Source: Fimbriiglobus sp.
Lineage (GTDB): Bacteria; Planctomycetota; Planctomycetia; Gemmatales; Gemmataceae
Direction of reading: 5' to 3'
Length of the DNA stretch: 64,000 bases
NCBI GenBank assembly: GCA_025351325.1
Contig: JANXWE010000046.1
Coordinates: 1 to 64,000, forward strand
Made by a program: the position numbers and the translations under genes. The notes under the pieces are model-generated. The model was not told where the DNA came from and did not search any database. It saw only the letters and a list, made by a program, of their open reading frames with translations. Below are positions 53,230 to 61,389 of the stretch, one piece after another (positions within the stretch are counted from its first letter, which is position 1; each line of letters begins with the position of its first letter).

Positions 53230-55446
53230 ATGATGCGATTCTGCACTTTCGTGGTAATGGGGCTGCTGCTCTGCAACAAGCCGTCCATCGCCGACGAACG
53301 AAAAGCACGGGAGAAAGTTCTCGCCGAGGCCGAGTTGCGGTTGAAATCGATCTACGAGAAACGGGACTTCGCACCGGCGACGTTTCCCGGCAAATGGCTC
53401 GCGGATAGCTCTGAGTATTGGATGCTGGAGCCTTCCAAACCGGGCGCTGAACCGGAGATCGTGAAGTACGATGCGAAGAGCGGGAAGCGATCCGTACTCA
53501 TCGGTGCGGATCAACTCACGATCCCCGGCACAAAAGATCGCCTGTTCGTTCAACGGCTCCTCCAAACGCCCGTCGCCGGCAAGTTCTACCTGCAAACTCG
53601 GACCGGAAATTGGCTACTCGACTCGAAATCGGGCGAACTCAAAAAACTTCCCAACGAGATCCCGCAGGCATCGTCGGCGACCGCATTTTCTCCCCGGTCG
53701 GATCGCATTCTCTTTCACCGAGGCCGGAATCTCTCCGTGGGCGATCTTGCCAGCGGTCGGATCACGCCGCTGACTTCGGACGACGACCGCGGCCAATTGG
53801 ACAACGGCGGCGAGTCGAGTTGGAGCCCCGATGGCCGACGGATTGCCTATGTCCAAACGGATTCCTCGAAGGTTCGCCTTCGACCCGTGGTTCATCCGAC
53901 CGACCCGAGTTATCCCGAGGTGACACTCGAACGGTTCGCCCGCGTCGGCACGCCGATTCCGACACTCCGTGTGGGAGTCGTCGATTCCTCGGGCGGCGAC
54001 ACGCGCTGGTTGAAACTCCCGGCCGACCCGGGGGCGTTTTACATAAACGATGTCAGTTGGGCCGGGAACTCGAAGGAACTCCTGATTGAGATACTCAGCC
54101 GATTTCGGGACAATCGCAAATTCCTGCTCGCCAACGTCGAAACCGGCGAGATCGCGACCGCTTACGAGGAATCCGACCCCGCGTGGGTCGATGCGAGTAA
54201 CGCGACCAACGGGGGTCTCGAGTGGATGCGCGACGGCAAAGAATTCGTCTTGCTCAGCGAGCGCGACGGCTGGCGACAAGCCTATGTCATTTCGCGCGAT
54301 GGCAAGAAGCGCACGCTGCTCACGAAGGACAAATCCCACATCATCGCGCGCGGGCCGGTCGATGAAAAAGGCGGCTGGTTTTACTATTTCGCGTCGCCGA
54401 AGAACGCCACGCAACGCTACCTGTATCGCATCCGACTCGATGGCAAAGGCGAACCGGAACGGGTCACTCCGGCGGATCAACCCGGTACGCACAACTACGA
54501 ATTCTCGCCGGATCGCCAGTGGGCCTTCCACACGGTTTCGACGTTCGACAAGCCACCGGTCGTCGACTTGGTTCACCTTTCCGACCATCACTCGGAACGT
54601 GTTTTGGAAGCGAATGCAGAGCTCCACAAACGCGCTAGCCCCCTGATCACCAAGCCGACCGAGTTCTTGAAACTCGACATCGGCAACGGCGTCGAGATGG
54701 ACGCATGGATGATCAAACCGCGCGACTTCGATGAGAAAAAGAAGTACCCGGTCTTCGTCTTCATTTACGGCGAACCGCACGGCCAGACGGTGCTCGACGA
54801 TTGGGCCGGCGGCCAGAACCACACCATGTTCCACCGGATGATCGCCGACCTCGGATACCTGGTCGTGTCGATCGACGGGCGCGGGACGCCGGCGCCGAAG
54901 GGCGCCGCGTGGCGAAGGGCCGTCTACGGGAGCCTCGGGCCACTTTCGACCGAGGAACAAGCGGCAGGCCTCAAGGAGTTGGGCCGCATGCGTTCGTACG
55001 TCGATTTGTCGCGAGTGGGAATCTGGGGCTGGAGCGGCGGTGGCTCGAATACCTTGAACGCGATGTTCCGCAAACCGGATGTGTATCACGTCGGCATTGC
55101 GGTGGCGCCCAAACCGCGCCCGGAACTGTACAACGCCTGGTTCCAGGAAATCTTCATGCGGACCCCGGAAGTGAACCCGGATGGCTACCGCAAGGCCGCG
55201 GCCATCAATTTCGCGGAAGGCCTGCGCGGGGATCTCTTGATCGTGCACGGCACCGGCGAAACGAACACGCATCTTCAAATCACAGAGAGCCTCGTGGATC
55301 GACTGATTGAACTCGGCAAGCGATTCGAATACATGGCCTACCCGAATCGCGATCATGGTTTGCGTGAGGGCAAAGGCACCGCTGTTCATCTTCGAATGCT
55401 GATGACGCGATACTTGATCGAGCATCTTCCTCCGGGTCCGCAGTAA
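53230..55446 (+). CDS. S9-family prolyl oligopeptidase / DPP IV-like peptidase
   Basis: 738 residues, signal MMRFCTFVVMGLLLCNKPSIA. An N-terminal DPP IV beta-propeller (about 50-500; e.g. SSWSPDGRRIAYVQTDSSK, NYEFSPDRQWAFHTVST) precedes the alpha/beta-hydrolase domain. Catalytic Ser602 sits in GIWGWSGGGS and His709 in PNRDHGL. At the position of the catalytic Asp, where the family has HGTGDDN, the sequence is HGTGETN (Glu677). All else is intact, so activity may persist with Glu. Probable periplasmic oligopeptide degradation. Flanked by short repeats. Confidence 0.92.
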   Translation: MMRFCTFVVMGLLLCNKPSIADERKAREKVLAEAELRLKSIYEKRDFAPATFPGKWLADSSEYWMLEPSKPGAEPEIVKYDAKSGKRSVLIGADQLTIPGTKDRLFVQRLLQTPVAGKFYLQTRTGNWLLDSKSGELKKLPNEIPQASSATAFSPRSDRILFHRGRNLSVGDLASGRITPLTSDDDRGQLDNGGESSWSPDGRRIAYVQTDSSKVRLRPVVHPTDPSYPEVTLERFARVGTPIPTLRVGVVDSSGGDTRWLKLPADPGAFYINDVSWAGNSKELLIEILSRFRDNRKFLLANVETGEIATAYEESDPAWVDASNATNGGLEWMRDGKEFVLLSERDGWRQAYVISRDGKKRTLLTKDKSHIIARGPVDEKGGWFYYFASPKNATQRYLYRIRLDGKGEPERVTPADQPGTHNYEFSPDRQWAFHTVSTFDKPPVVDLVHLSDHHSERVLEANAELHKRASPLITKPTEFLKLDIGNGVEMDAWMIKPRDFDEKKKYPVFVFIYGEPHGQTVLDDWAGGQNHTMFHRMIADLGYLVVSIDGRGTPAPKGAAWRRAVYGSLGPLSTEEQAAGLKELGRMRSYVDLSRVGIWGWSGGGSNTLNAMFRKPDVYHVGIAVAPKPRPELYNAWFQEIFMRTPEVNPDGYRKAAAINFAEGLRGDLLIVHGTGETNTHLQITESLVDRLIELGKRFEYMAYPNRDHGLREGKGTAVHLRMLMTRYLIEHLPPGPQ

Positions 55447-55478
55447 GGGAATTGCACCCACCGGTCAAAGAATACCTT

Positions 55479-55544
55479 GTGGGATCGGCTTCCAGCCTGT
55501 CCCACTCAGGTTGATTGATCCATGGACAGGCAAGATGCCTGTCC
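55479..55544. repeat. Pair of GGACAGGC-type hairpin repeats
   Basis: 55479-55505 (GTGGGATCGGCT-TCC-AGCCTGTCCCAC) is an imperfect palindrome with two mismatches, and 55524-55544 (GGACAGGCA-AGA-TGCCTGTCC) is a perfect 9-bp hairpin. They are sisters of the hairpin at 42408-42428. Position directly after the peptidase stop would allow a terminator role, though there is no T-run. Confidence 0.75.
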
Positions 55545-55587
55545 CACATGACCAGTACATACCACGTTCACTGGCAACCGCTCACGC

Positions 55588-55619
55588 TACCACGGTGGAC
55601 GCGGTCGCGTCGCACACGC
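55588..55619. repeat. Second copy of the 32-base repeat flanking the peptidase gene
   Basis: TACCACGGTGGACGCGGTCG then CGTCGCACACGC; differs from 53052-53083 at about five positions. Same orientation. Confidence 0.6.
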
Positions 55620-55664
55620 TATGGATCAGTGTGTACCTCCGTTGCCTCCGGTGAGACCCGATCG

Positions 55665-56036
55665 ATGATTCCGCAGCAGCTCGTGGCCTCCCTGTTCGCC
55701 CTCGCGCTGGTGTCGCTCGGGGCCGCCGTCGCCGGGCTGTACACCGGGCCACGCGAGTCGTATCGAAGCTTCTGGTTCATGTGCGGGATCTGGGGCGCCA
55801 TCGATGGGGTCATCGCCTGGACGTCGTTCCTCCAGGAGCCGTTGCCACTCGACGAACTGCGCAACGTGCTCGCGATCAACCTCGCCTTGCAGGCGATCTA
55901 CTTGCCGCTGGGCCTGATCCTGGCGACGCGGTCGAAACCGGCGTTGAAGGGTCTCGGTTGGGGCATTTTGGTGCAGGCCGTCGCGCTGGGCGTGATCGAC
56001 GCCTACTTCTATGCCAAGTGTGGCGGTCTACTTTAA
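55665..56036 (+). CDS. Small four-helix membrane protein of unknown function
   Basis: 123 residues from the ATG at 55665 (MIPQQLVASLFALALVSLGA). Four hydrophobic stretches are apparent: LFALALVSLGAAVAGLY, FWFMCGIWGAIDGVIAW, LAINLALQAIYLPLGLILA and WGILVQAVALGVIDAYFY. Conserved-looking motif YRSFWFMCGIWG. A longer upstream frame reads through repeats and is not supported. I do not recognise a characterised family. Its end overlaps the convergent cbiO-like gene by 9 bases. Confidence 0.7.
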   Translation: MIPQQLVASLFALALVSLGAAVAGLYTGPRESYRSFWFMCGIWGAIDGVIAWTSFLQEPLPLDELRNVLAINLALQAIYLPLGLILATRSKPALKGLGWGILVQAVALGVIDAYFYAKCGGLL

Positions 56037-56753
56037 CTTGTAGGGGACTTCCAACCCGTGGGCTTCCATCAATTCTGCGTTCGCTAGCAATTCTTGAGTC
56101 GGCCCATCTGCTGCGATTCGGCCACCGTCGAGCACGATGGAGCGTGGGCACGTTTCGAGCACCATGTCCAGGTCGTGGGTCGCCAACAACAGGGTCGTGG
56201 TTAAACCAAGAACCGTGCGGATCAACTCCCGGCGGCCACGCGGATCGAGAAACATACTCGGCTCGTCGAGCAACAAGATACTCGGTTTCATCGCCAAGAC
56301 CCCGGCCAGAGCAGCACGGCGTTTCTCTCCTCCGGAGAGTCGATGGGGCGAGCGATCTTCACAACCGATTAGCCCGAGCAATTGCAAGCTCTCACGGGCA
56401 CTGGCCACCGCATCTTCCGGCGATTGACCGAGGTTCAGCGGGCCAAATGCCACATCTTCCAGCACGGTCGCACTGAAGAGTTGATCGTCCGGACTCTGAA
56501 AGACGACGCCGATGACTTCGGGGAGTTTCCTCCGCACCTTGGCATCCGCCGCATCCAATCCCTGCACCACCACTTGCCCCAATTGGCCCGGTAGCACGCC
56601 GCAAAGTCGCAGGAACAGTGTCGTCTTGCCGGCCCCATTCGGGCCGACCAGGGCGACCCGTTCGCCGGGTGAAATCTGGAACGACACGTCGCCGAGTGCA
56701 CGTCGGCCATCCGCAAAATGGTGCGTTAACTTCACGACTTGGAGCGCCATCAT
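56028..56753 (-). CDS. Energy-coupling factor (CbiO/EcfA-type) ATPase
   Basis: 241 residues from the ATG at 56753, which overlaps the preceding stop (ATGATG arrangement). Walker A LVGPNGAGKTTLFLRLCGVL, Q-loop VVFQSPDDQLFSATVLEDVA with the CbiO-type QSPDDQLF, signature RLSGGEKRRAALAGVLAM, Walker B SILLLDEPSMFLDP, switch LATHDLDMV. It energises uptake of a vitamin or metal ion (typically Co2+/Ni2+) together with the T-subunit encoded upstream. No S-subunit (CbiM or other) is in the window. Confidence 0.9.
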   Translation of the reverse strand: MMALQVVKLTHHFADGRRALGDVSFQISPGERVALVGPNGAGKTTLFLRLCGVLPGQLGQVVVQGLDAADAKVRRKLPEVIGVVFQSPDDQLFSATVLEDVAFGPLNLGQSPEDAVASARESLQLLGLIGCEDRSPHRLSGGEKRRAALAGVLAMKPSILLLDEPSMFLDPRGRRELIRTVLGLTTTLLLATHDLDMVLETCPRSIVLDGGRIAADGPTQELLANAELMEAHGLEVPYKLK

Positions 56754-57466
56754 AGCCACCACTCCCCGAAGAGCAGGGTCACGATGACGAGTATGACCAC
56801 CACGAATCCTACGACATCTCCGAACGTGGTCTGGAACCGCTGCGTGGTATGAAAGCGACCGGTGAAACCGCGGGTGCGCATGGCGATGGCTACTTGTTCC
56901 GCACGGTCGCCACCACGCAGCAACAACGTGCCGATGGCTTGGCCGGTGGTTTGGTACGTTCGCAAGTTCGTAGCCGGGCGAAAGGCTCGTGTCCGCAGGG
57001 CGATTCGCACTCGTCGGGCTTCCGCAAAAAAGAGGAACGTATACCGGTAGGCCAACAGCGCAATCTGCACGAGCACCCCCGGCAAATAGAGGTGGTGCGC
57101 CGCCGCCAAGGTCTGTGCGAGCGGGGCCGTGCGAAGGAGGATCAATCCGACGGAAGCGATGGCCAACGCCCGCAGGGTCATTGAGACGGCCAGTGAAAAC
57201 CCGTTGTCGTTCGTGAACGGGAAGACGACCAGCACCGGAATTATCCCCAGTAGAACGAAGAATAACCGTCCACCGACATCACTTAGGTTCAACTTCCCGA
57301 GTCCGATGCCGAGCAAGCCCAGCCCGAATGCCACCGATGTGATTGCCGGATGGGTAATCACGGAAAACGCCACACACGCCAAAAGAAGGGCGGCGAGCTT
57401 CCAACGGGCATCCCAACGGCTCAGCAACGATTCGGGAATCGTCGGTTCGCGGACGGCGAGTGTCAT
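56750..57466 (-). CDS. Energy-coupling factor transmembrane T subunit (CbiQ/EcfT-like)
   Basis: 238 residues, five or so membrane helices (LAALLLACVAFSVITHPAI, LFFVLLGIIPVLVVFPF, VVGFVVVILVIVTLLF). The coupling motifs are visible: ARRVRIALRTRAFRP at about 150-164 and the second A-R-G element AIAMRTRGFTGRF at about 194-206. It links the ATPase to a substrate-binding membrane subunit. First gene of the two-gene operon; upstream is the divergently transcribed small lipoprotein gene, so no CbiM/CbiN precedes it. Confidence 0.88.
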   Translation of the reverse strand: MTLAVREPTIPESLLSRWDARWKLAALLLACVAFSVITHPAITSVAFGLGLLGIGLGKLNLSDVGGRLFFVLLGIIPVLVVFPFTNDNGFSLAVSMTLRALAIASVGLILLRTAPLAQTLAAAHHLYLPGVLVQIALLAYRYTFLFFAEARRVRIALRTRAFRPATNLRTYQTTGQAIGTLLLRGGDRAEQVAIAMRTRGFTGRFHTTQRFQTTFGDVVGFVVVILVIVTLLFGEWWL

Positions 57467-57649
57467 AGGCCAGGGGGCTTAGGGAGGATCGTGAAGATGA
57501 GATACGGTTTCGGGGAAAGGAGGGCCAATTATGCAGGCGATACCGGCAGAAAGGGATTTCTTCAAATCCACAAATGATAGGGGATGATGTGGCTTGACTC
57601 ACCTGCCGATAATAGACAGGAAGGATTCTCGCACTTAAGAGGAACGGCC

Positions 57650-57880
57650 ATGTCTCGCTCACGGATGATGCTGCTCGCGGTTTTGGCTGCTTCGGCCCTC
57701 GTCGGTTGCAAAGACTTCAACGGCCCTCGTAAGGCCGCGATGAAGCCCAAACCCGATTTGCCCGGCTACAGCATTGAACAACAAGAACGCCGTGGCCGGG
57801 ACAAGCTGACCATCCCCGAGGATAACTTCCGCATCGGGCCGAGCTTGAACATTGATCGTCCCAGCCCGACTGGTCGCTAA
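57650..57880 (+). CDS. Small lipoprotein, function unknown
   Basis: 76 residues from the ATG at 57650 with AAGAGGA just upstream. Signal peptide MSRSRMMLLAVLAASALVGC with lipobox LVGC, Cys20, then a short polar, basic, proline-containing tail (KDFNGPRKAAMKPKPDLPGY). No domain recognised. It ends 1 base before the convergent hydrolase gene. Confidence 0.75.
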   Translation: MSRSRMMLLAVLAASALVGCKDFNGPRKAAMKPKPDLPGYSIEQQERRGRDKLTIPEDNFRIGPSLNIDRPSPTGR

Positions 57881-57881
57881 C

Positions 57882-59123
57882 TCACTTCGTCGGCAGCGAG
57901 ACTTCGGCGTCGAACATCAGTTTCGGATCGCCGCTTTCCAAGAGCGTGCGGATCATAACGGCGATCCGACGCCTGAGTGTCTCCTTCAAGATATCCTGTT
58001 TGCCATTGAGGAACGTGATCTCCTCGTCCATGTCGACCATGCGGTCGTCGAGGCGCACATGGACGCGATCCATTTTGTCGATCTTTTCAAACGTCACGGT
58101 CTGTTTGCCGAGCGTGGCGATGACAGTGCCTCCCTTGTGCTGATACTTGCCACCCGAAACCGCGAGCCAGTAGGAGCGTAGCTGCTCGCCACGCTGCTCC
58201 CAGACCACGCGCTCCGGTACCGGATTCCGGCTCACCTTTGCCATCCAAGGCAGCGCCACGGCGTCTTCGCGATCCATCCAGTGTCCTTTGCCCTCGTAGC
58301 TTTTGAAGAAGTGCTTGTACCCCTTGGCGTCGGCCTTCTCCAAGTCGTCGAGTTTCTTGGCCCACTCGGCGCAAACGGCGTTCCGGTTGTAGGCTGCGTC
58401 GTTCCCGCCGACCTGCAGGGCGAAGGCCACGTTGCGTAGATTCAGCGGACTGGCGTCGTTCGGGTGCCCTGCCATCATGGCGGCCCCGGCCCAGCGATCG
58501 GCCAACCTGGGGGCCAACTGGTACACGCCATCGCCACCGGCTGAGTAACCGAAAAGATAGACGCGATCCGGGTTGACCCCTTCCAGGGCGATGAAATTCT
58601 CGATCAACTTGGCAAACAGTCGGTCGATGTGCCCTTCGTGCCACAAATTCCACGTGTTCGTCGGCGCCCGTGGCACCACGTAGAACCCCTCATCAAGCTT
58701 GTAGAGTTTCTTCTGGTTTTCCCATTGTTTGTCGTTCACTTCTTTCGGGGCGCCGCCGCCGCCATGGAGCGAAATCCAAAGGCTGTGCCCCTCGGCTGGC
58801 TTCTTGCCGAACTCCGTGACCGAGTAAGGCATCTCCAGCTTGTCGTCTTTGAGCACCTTGGCCGCGTGCTCGGCACTGCGTTCCTTCGGAAAGTTCTCGA
58901 AGTACGCGGCCACAATCATCTCACGGGCTTTCGCGGCATCAGTTTTGGTCAGCGGATCCATTGCGAAAGGTTTGCCGACAAGGTCGGAGAGCTTCGCCGG
59001 TTTCACTTGGAGTGCCTCGGAACACTCACGCAGTGCGTTGGCGGATTTCTCGGCATCCGGCGGGGCCGCGAAGAGGGCTGCGGGTAACAGGAAGCAACTG
59101 ATTGCAAAGAGTATGCGGAGCAT
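57882..59123 (-). CDS. Secreted alpha/beta hydrolase (PHB-depolymerase/dienelactone-hydrolase-like)
   Basis: 413 residues from the ATG at 59123, giving signal MLRILFAISCFLLPAALFAA. The same frame is open far upstream but there it is antisense to the sigma-54 activator. Hydrolase features: oxyanion segment LWISLHGGGGAP, the nucleophile elbow VYLFGYSAGGDGVYQLAP, then AAMMAGHPND and the candidate catalytic His in KGHWMD. It is expected in the periplasm as an esterase or depolymerase. Substrate unknown. C-terminal 90 residues form an extra beta-rich region. Confidence 0.84.
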   Translation of the reverse strand: MLRILFAISCFLLPAALFAAPPDAEKSANALRECSEALQVKPAKLSDLVGKPFAMDPLTKTDAAKAREMIVAAYFENFPKERSAEHAAKVLKDDKLEMPYSVTEFGKKPAEGHSLWISLHGGGGAPKEVNDKQWENQKKLYKLDEGFYVVPRAPTNTWNLWHEGHIDRLFAKLIENFIALEGVNPDRVYLFGYSAGGDGVYQLAPRLADRWAGAAMMAGHPNDASPLNLRNVAFALQVGGNDAAYNRNAVCAEWAKKLDDLEKADAKGYKHFFKSYEGKGHWMDREDAVALPWMAKVSRNPVPERVVWEQRGEQLRSYWLAVSGGKYQHKGGTVIATLGKQTVTFEKIDKMDRVHVRLDDRMVDMDEEITFLNGKQDILKETLRRRIAVMIRTLLESGDPKLMFDAEVSLPTK

Positions 59124-59297
59124 GACCGTTTCCAGAAGTTCGGGGACGGAAGCAGTATATAACCAATTGATAGGACAAGAATGCTCATATTTCGTGCGAA
59201 CCGTGTCGAATTCCTGCGCGGCAGAGCTATACTGAGATAGTCGCTGTGCCGTTTGGCACCGAATCACGAGGCTTCCTCTCCCGGGTTGCCGCCGCGA

Positions 59298-60389
59298 ATG
59301 CCCAAAATCGAGCAAATCGAACCGCCTCTGCCCGAAATTGTGGGCAGAGCGCCGTCCATGCAAGACGTTTACAGGATGGTACGGCTCGCCGCCCCACGCT
59401 CGGCCACGGTGCTGCTGATCGGGGAAACGGGCACCGGCAAAGAGGTGATTGCGCGCGCGGTTCACAAGTTGTCGGTGCGGAAAGAAGGGCCGTACATTCG
59501 CGTCAACTGCGGGGCGCTCCACGAGAATTTGTTGGAGTCCGAACTCTTTGGGCACGTCAAAGGGGCATTCACCGGAGCCATCGAAAACAAGGCCGGTCGC
59601 TTCGAAGCGGCCCACGGCGGCAGCATCTTCCTCGACGAAATCAACAGCATGTCGCCGAAGCTCCAAGTGAAGCTGCTGCGGGTGCTGCAAGAGCGCGAAT
59701 TCGAGCGTGTCGGCGAAAGCCGGACGATTCGTGTCGATGTCCGAGTGATCGCCGCGACGAATTCCTCGCTCGAAGAACTCGTCGAACGGGGCGAGTTCCG
59801 CGAAGATCTCTATTACCGCCTCAATGTCGTGCCCATCGTGTTGCCGCCACTTCGTGAACGCCGCGAAGACATCCCCATGTTGGCGAAATTCTTCTTGAAG
59901 CGCTACGCTGAAGCGAACAAGCTCCCGGTCGTTCCAGAGTTGACTCCGGAAGTCATCGACACCATTCTCAAACACGATTGGCCCGGCAACGTCCGCGAAC
60001 TCGAGAACGCCATTGAGAGGCTCGTGGTGCTGTCCGATCACGGTGCGTTATTGCCGGAGGTGCTCAAGCTTGATCGGCCCCGAGTGCAACTGCGGAGCGT
60101 TAAGAACTCCAATGGCTCCCCGATCACGATGGATGTGCCGACGCTCATCAAAGCACTCGTGCGGGCCGGTGTACAATCGCCCCTGCCACCCGGGGTGAAA
60201 CTGCACCGGTACTTGGTCGGTGGCTTCGAACGCGAACTGATTGAACATGTGCTGCGGATGTGCGAAAGCGTGCAGATCAAAGCGGCCGACCGGTTGGGAA
60301 TCAATCGCAACACCCTGCACAAGAAGTTGGAAGAGTACGAACAAGCCGATGTGAAATCGGAAGTGATGGAGGAGTCAGTCGGTGAGTGA
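59298..60389 (+). CDS. Sigma-54-dependent transcriptional activator without receiver domain
   Basis: 363 residues from the ATG at 59298 (MPKIEQIEPPLPEIVGRAPS); a TTG at 59253 would add 15 residues. AAA+ domain: Walker A IGETGTGKEVIARAV, the sigma-54 contact loop GHVKGAFTGAI, Walker B GGSIFLDEINSM, sensor and arginine-finger region DLYYRLNVVPIVLPPLRER, and DWPGNVRELENAIERL. C-terminal Fis-type HTH: AADRLGINRNTLHKKLEEYE. No phospho-acceptor, GAF or PAS domain is attached, so activity must be controlled by expression or by another protein. Target genes are unknown. Confidence 0.92.
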   Translation: MPKIEQIEPPLPEIVGRAPSMQDVYRMVRLAAPRSATVLLIGETGTGKEVIARAVHKLSVRKEGPYIRVNCGALHENLLESELFGHVKGAFTGAIENKAGRFEAAHGGSIFLDEINSMSPKLQVKLLRVLQEREFERVGESRTIRVDVRVIAATNSSLEELVERGEFREDLYYRLNVVPIVLPPLRERREDIPMLAKFFLKRYAEANKLPVVPELTPEVIDTILKHDWPGNVRELENAIERLVVLSDHGALLPEVLKLDRPRVQLRSVKNSNGSPITMDVPTLIKALVRAGVQSPLPPGVKLHRYLVGGFERELIEHVLRMCESVQIKAADRLGINRNTLHKKLEEYEQADVKSEVMEESVGE

Positions 60390-60444
60390 GAGTGGGCCGC
60401 ATCGACCCACTCTCACTCACCGAGCCAAATCGTTTCGGTACCCG

Positions 60445-61317
60445 TTACCCCAACTTTTTCACTTGGTCTTTGAAGTAGGCGAGGCACGTCTTCACGTCGG
60501 CAGTCGGATCCTTCTCGCTGGCTTCGTATTCGATGGCGATGTACCCTTTGAACTTCACGTCCTTCAATTCTTTGAGCACGCCGAGCACGTCGAGGACACC
60601 GGTTTTATCGCCGAATGGCACGTCGGTCATGCGCTTGTTGTCGTGATCCTTCAGGTGCAGGCCGAAGTTGCGGGCGCCCATAATCTTGATCTGCTCGACC
60701 GGGTCGAGCTTGATGTCGAGTTGGGCCGCACGGATGAGGTGGCCCGTGTCGAGGCAAGTGCCGATCAGTTCGTGGCGATCCTTGATCGTTTTTAGGATCG
60801 AAGCGGCGTCACGCCAGCGGTGCATTTTACCACCGCCCGACGGGCCGTGCGGGTGAATGGCGATGGCGATTTTGTACTCTGCCACGAGTTTGTCGAGGCT
60901 GTCGAAGCTGTCCGGATCGGGGTCGGCACTCAGGGCTTTCACACCGAGGGCGGCCCCGAGCTCGAACAGTTTCTTGTTCTTGTCGTTGTCCTTGCTGAAG
61001 TTCACCACGCCGTACGAGACTGGCGTCACGCCGTACTCGCCGCACAGTTTCATGTACCCTTTCACCGCGTCGGGGCTGCTGTTGGCGGGAATGTGTCCTG
61101 GGTAGATCTCGGCGTTCTTGATGCCCACCTCTTGGGTCGCCTTCAGCATCCGCTCCAGCTTGAACGCCCGGAAGGTGTACGACTGGATCGCGACCGTGTA
61201 GCCGCCGAAAGGGTCTTTTTCTTTGTCTTCGGCTCGGGTCTGCAAGCCGAGTGCGGCCGTGCCGACAACGGCGGCGGAACCGAGCAGGAAGGATCGTCGG
61301 TCGAGGGTGGCGTGCAT
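60445..61317 (-). CDS. Tat-exported sugar phosphate isomerase/epimerase-like protein
   Basis: 290 residues. Twin-arginine signal DRRSFLLGSAAVVGTAAL, cleaved near TRAED. The rest is a xylose-isomerase-like TIM barrel: KNAEIYPGHIPANSSPDAVK, a metal-ligand-like Glu/His series in IAIHPHGPSGGGKMHRW, GTCLDTGHLIRA and LHLKDHDNKR, ending YIAIEYEASEKDPTADVKTC. Fits the AP-endonuclease-2/sugar isomerase superfamily, many of which are secreted in planctomycetes. Substrate not known. Single-gene unit. Confidence 0.88.
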   Translation of the reverse strand: MHATLDRRSFLLGSAAVVGTAALGLQTRAEDKEKDPFGGYTVAIQSYTFRAFKLERMLKATQEVGIKNAEIYPGHIPANSSPDAVKGYMKLCGEYGVTPVSYGVVNFSKDNDKNKKLFELGAALGVKALSADPDPDSFDSLDKLVAEYKIAIAIHPHGPSGGGKMHRWRDAASILKTIKDRHELIGTCLDTGHLIRAAQLDIKLDPVEQIKIMGARNFGLHLKDHDNKRMTDVPFGDKTGVLDVLGVLKELKDVKFKGYIAIEYEASEKDPTADVKTCLAYFKDQVKKLG

Positions 61318-61389
61318 GACGGTGGCTCCGGGAGTGGGACTAGGAACGTGGAGATTGTATGCGAACGGAAGTGAGTTGAGGAATGGCGT

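Noticed and set aside
53614..55461. 615-residue minus-strand open frame
   Set aside because: Antisense to the S9 peptidase, which has an intact Ser/His motif set.
59124..60041. Upstream extension of the hydrolase frame on the minus strand
   Set aside because: It is antisense to the sigma-54 activator; the signal peptide at 59123 marks the real start.
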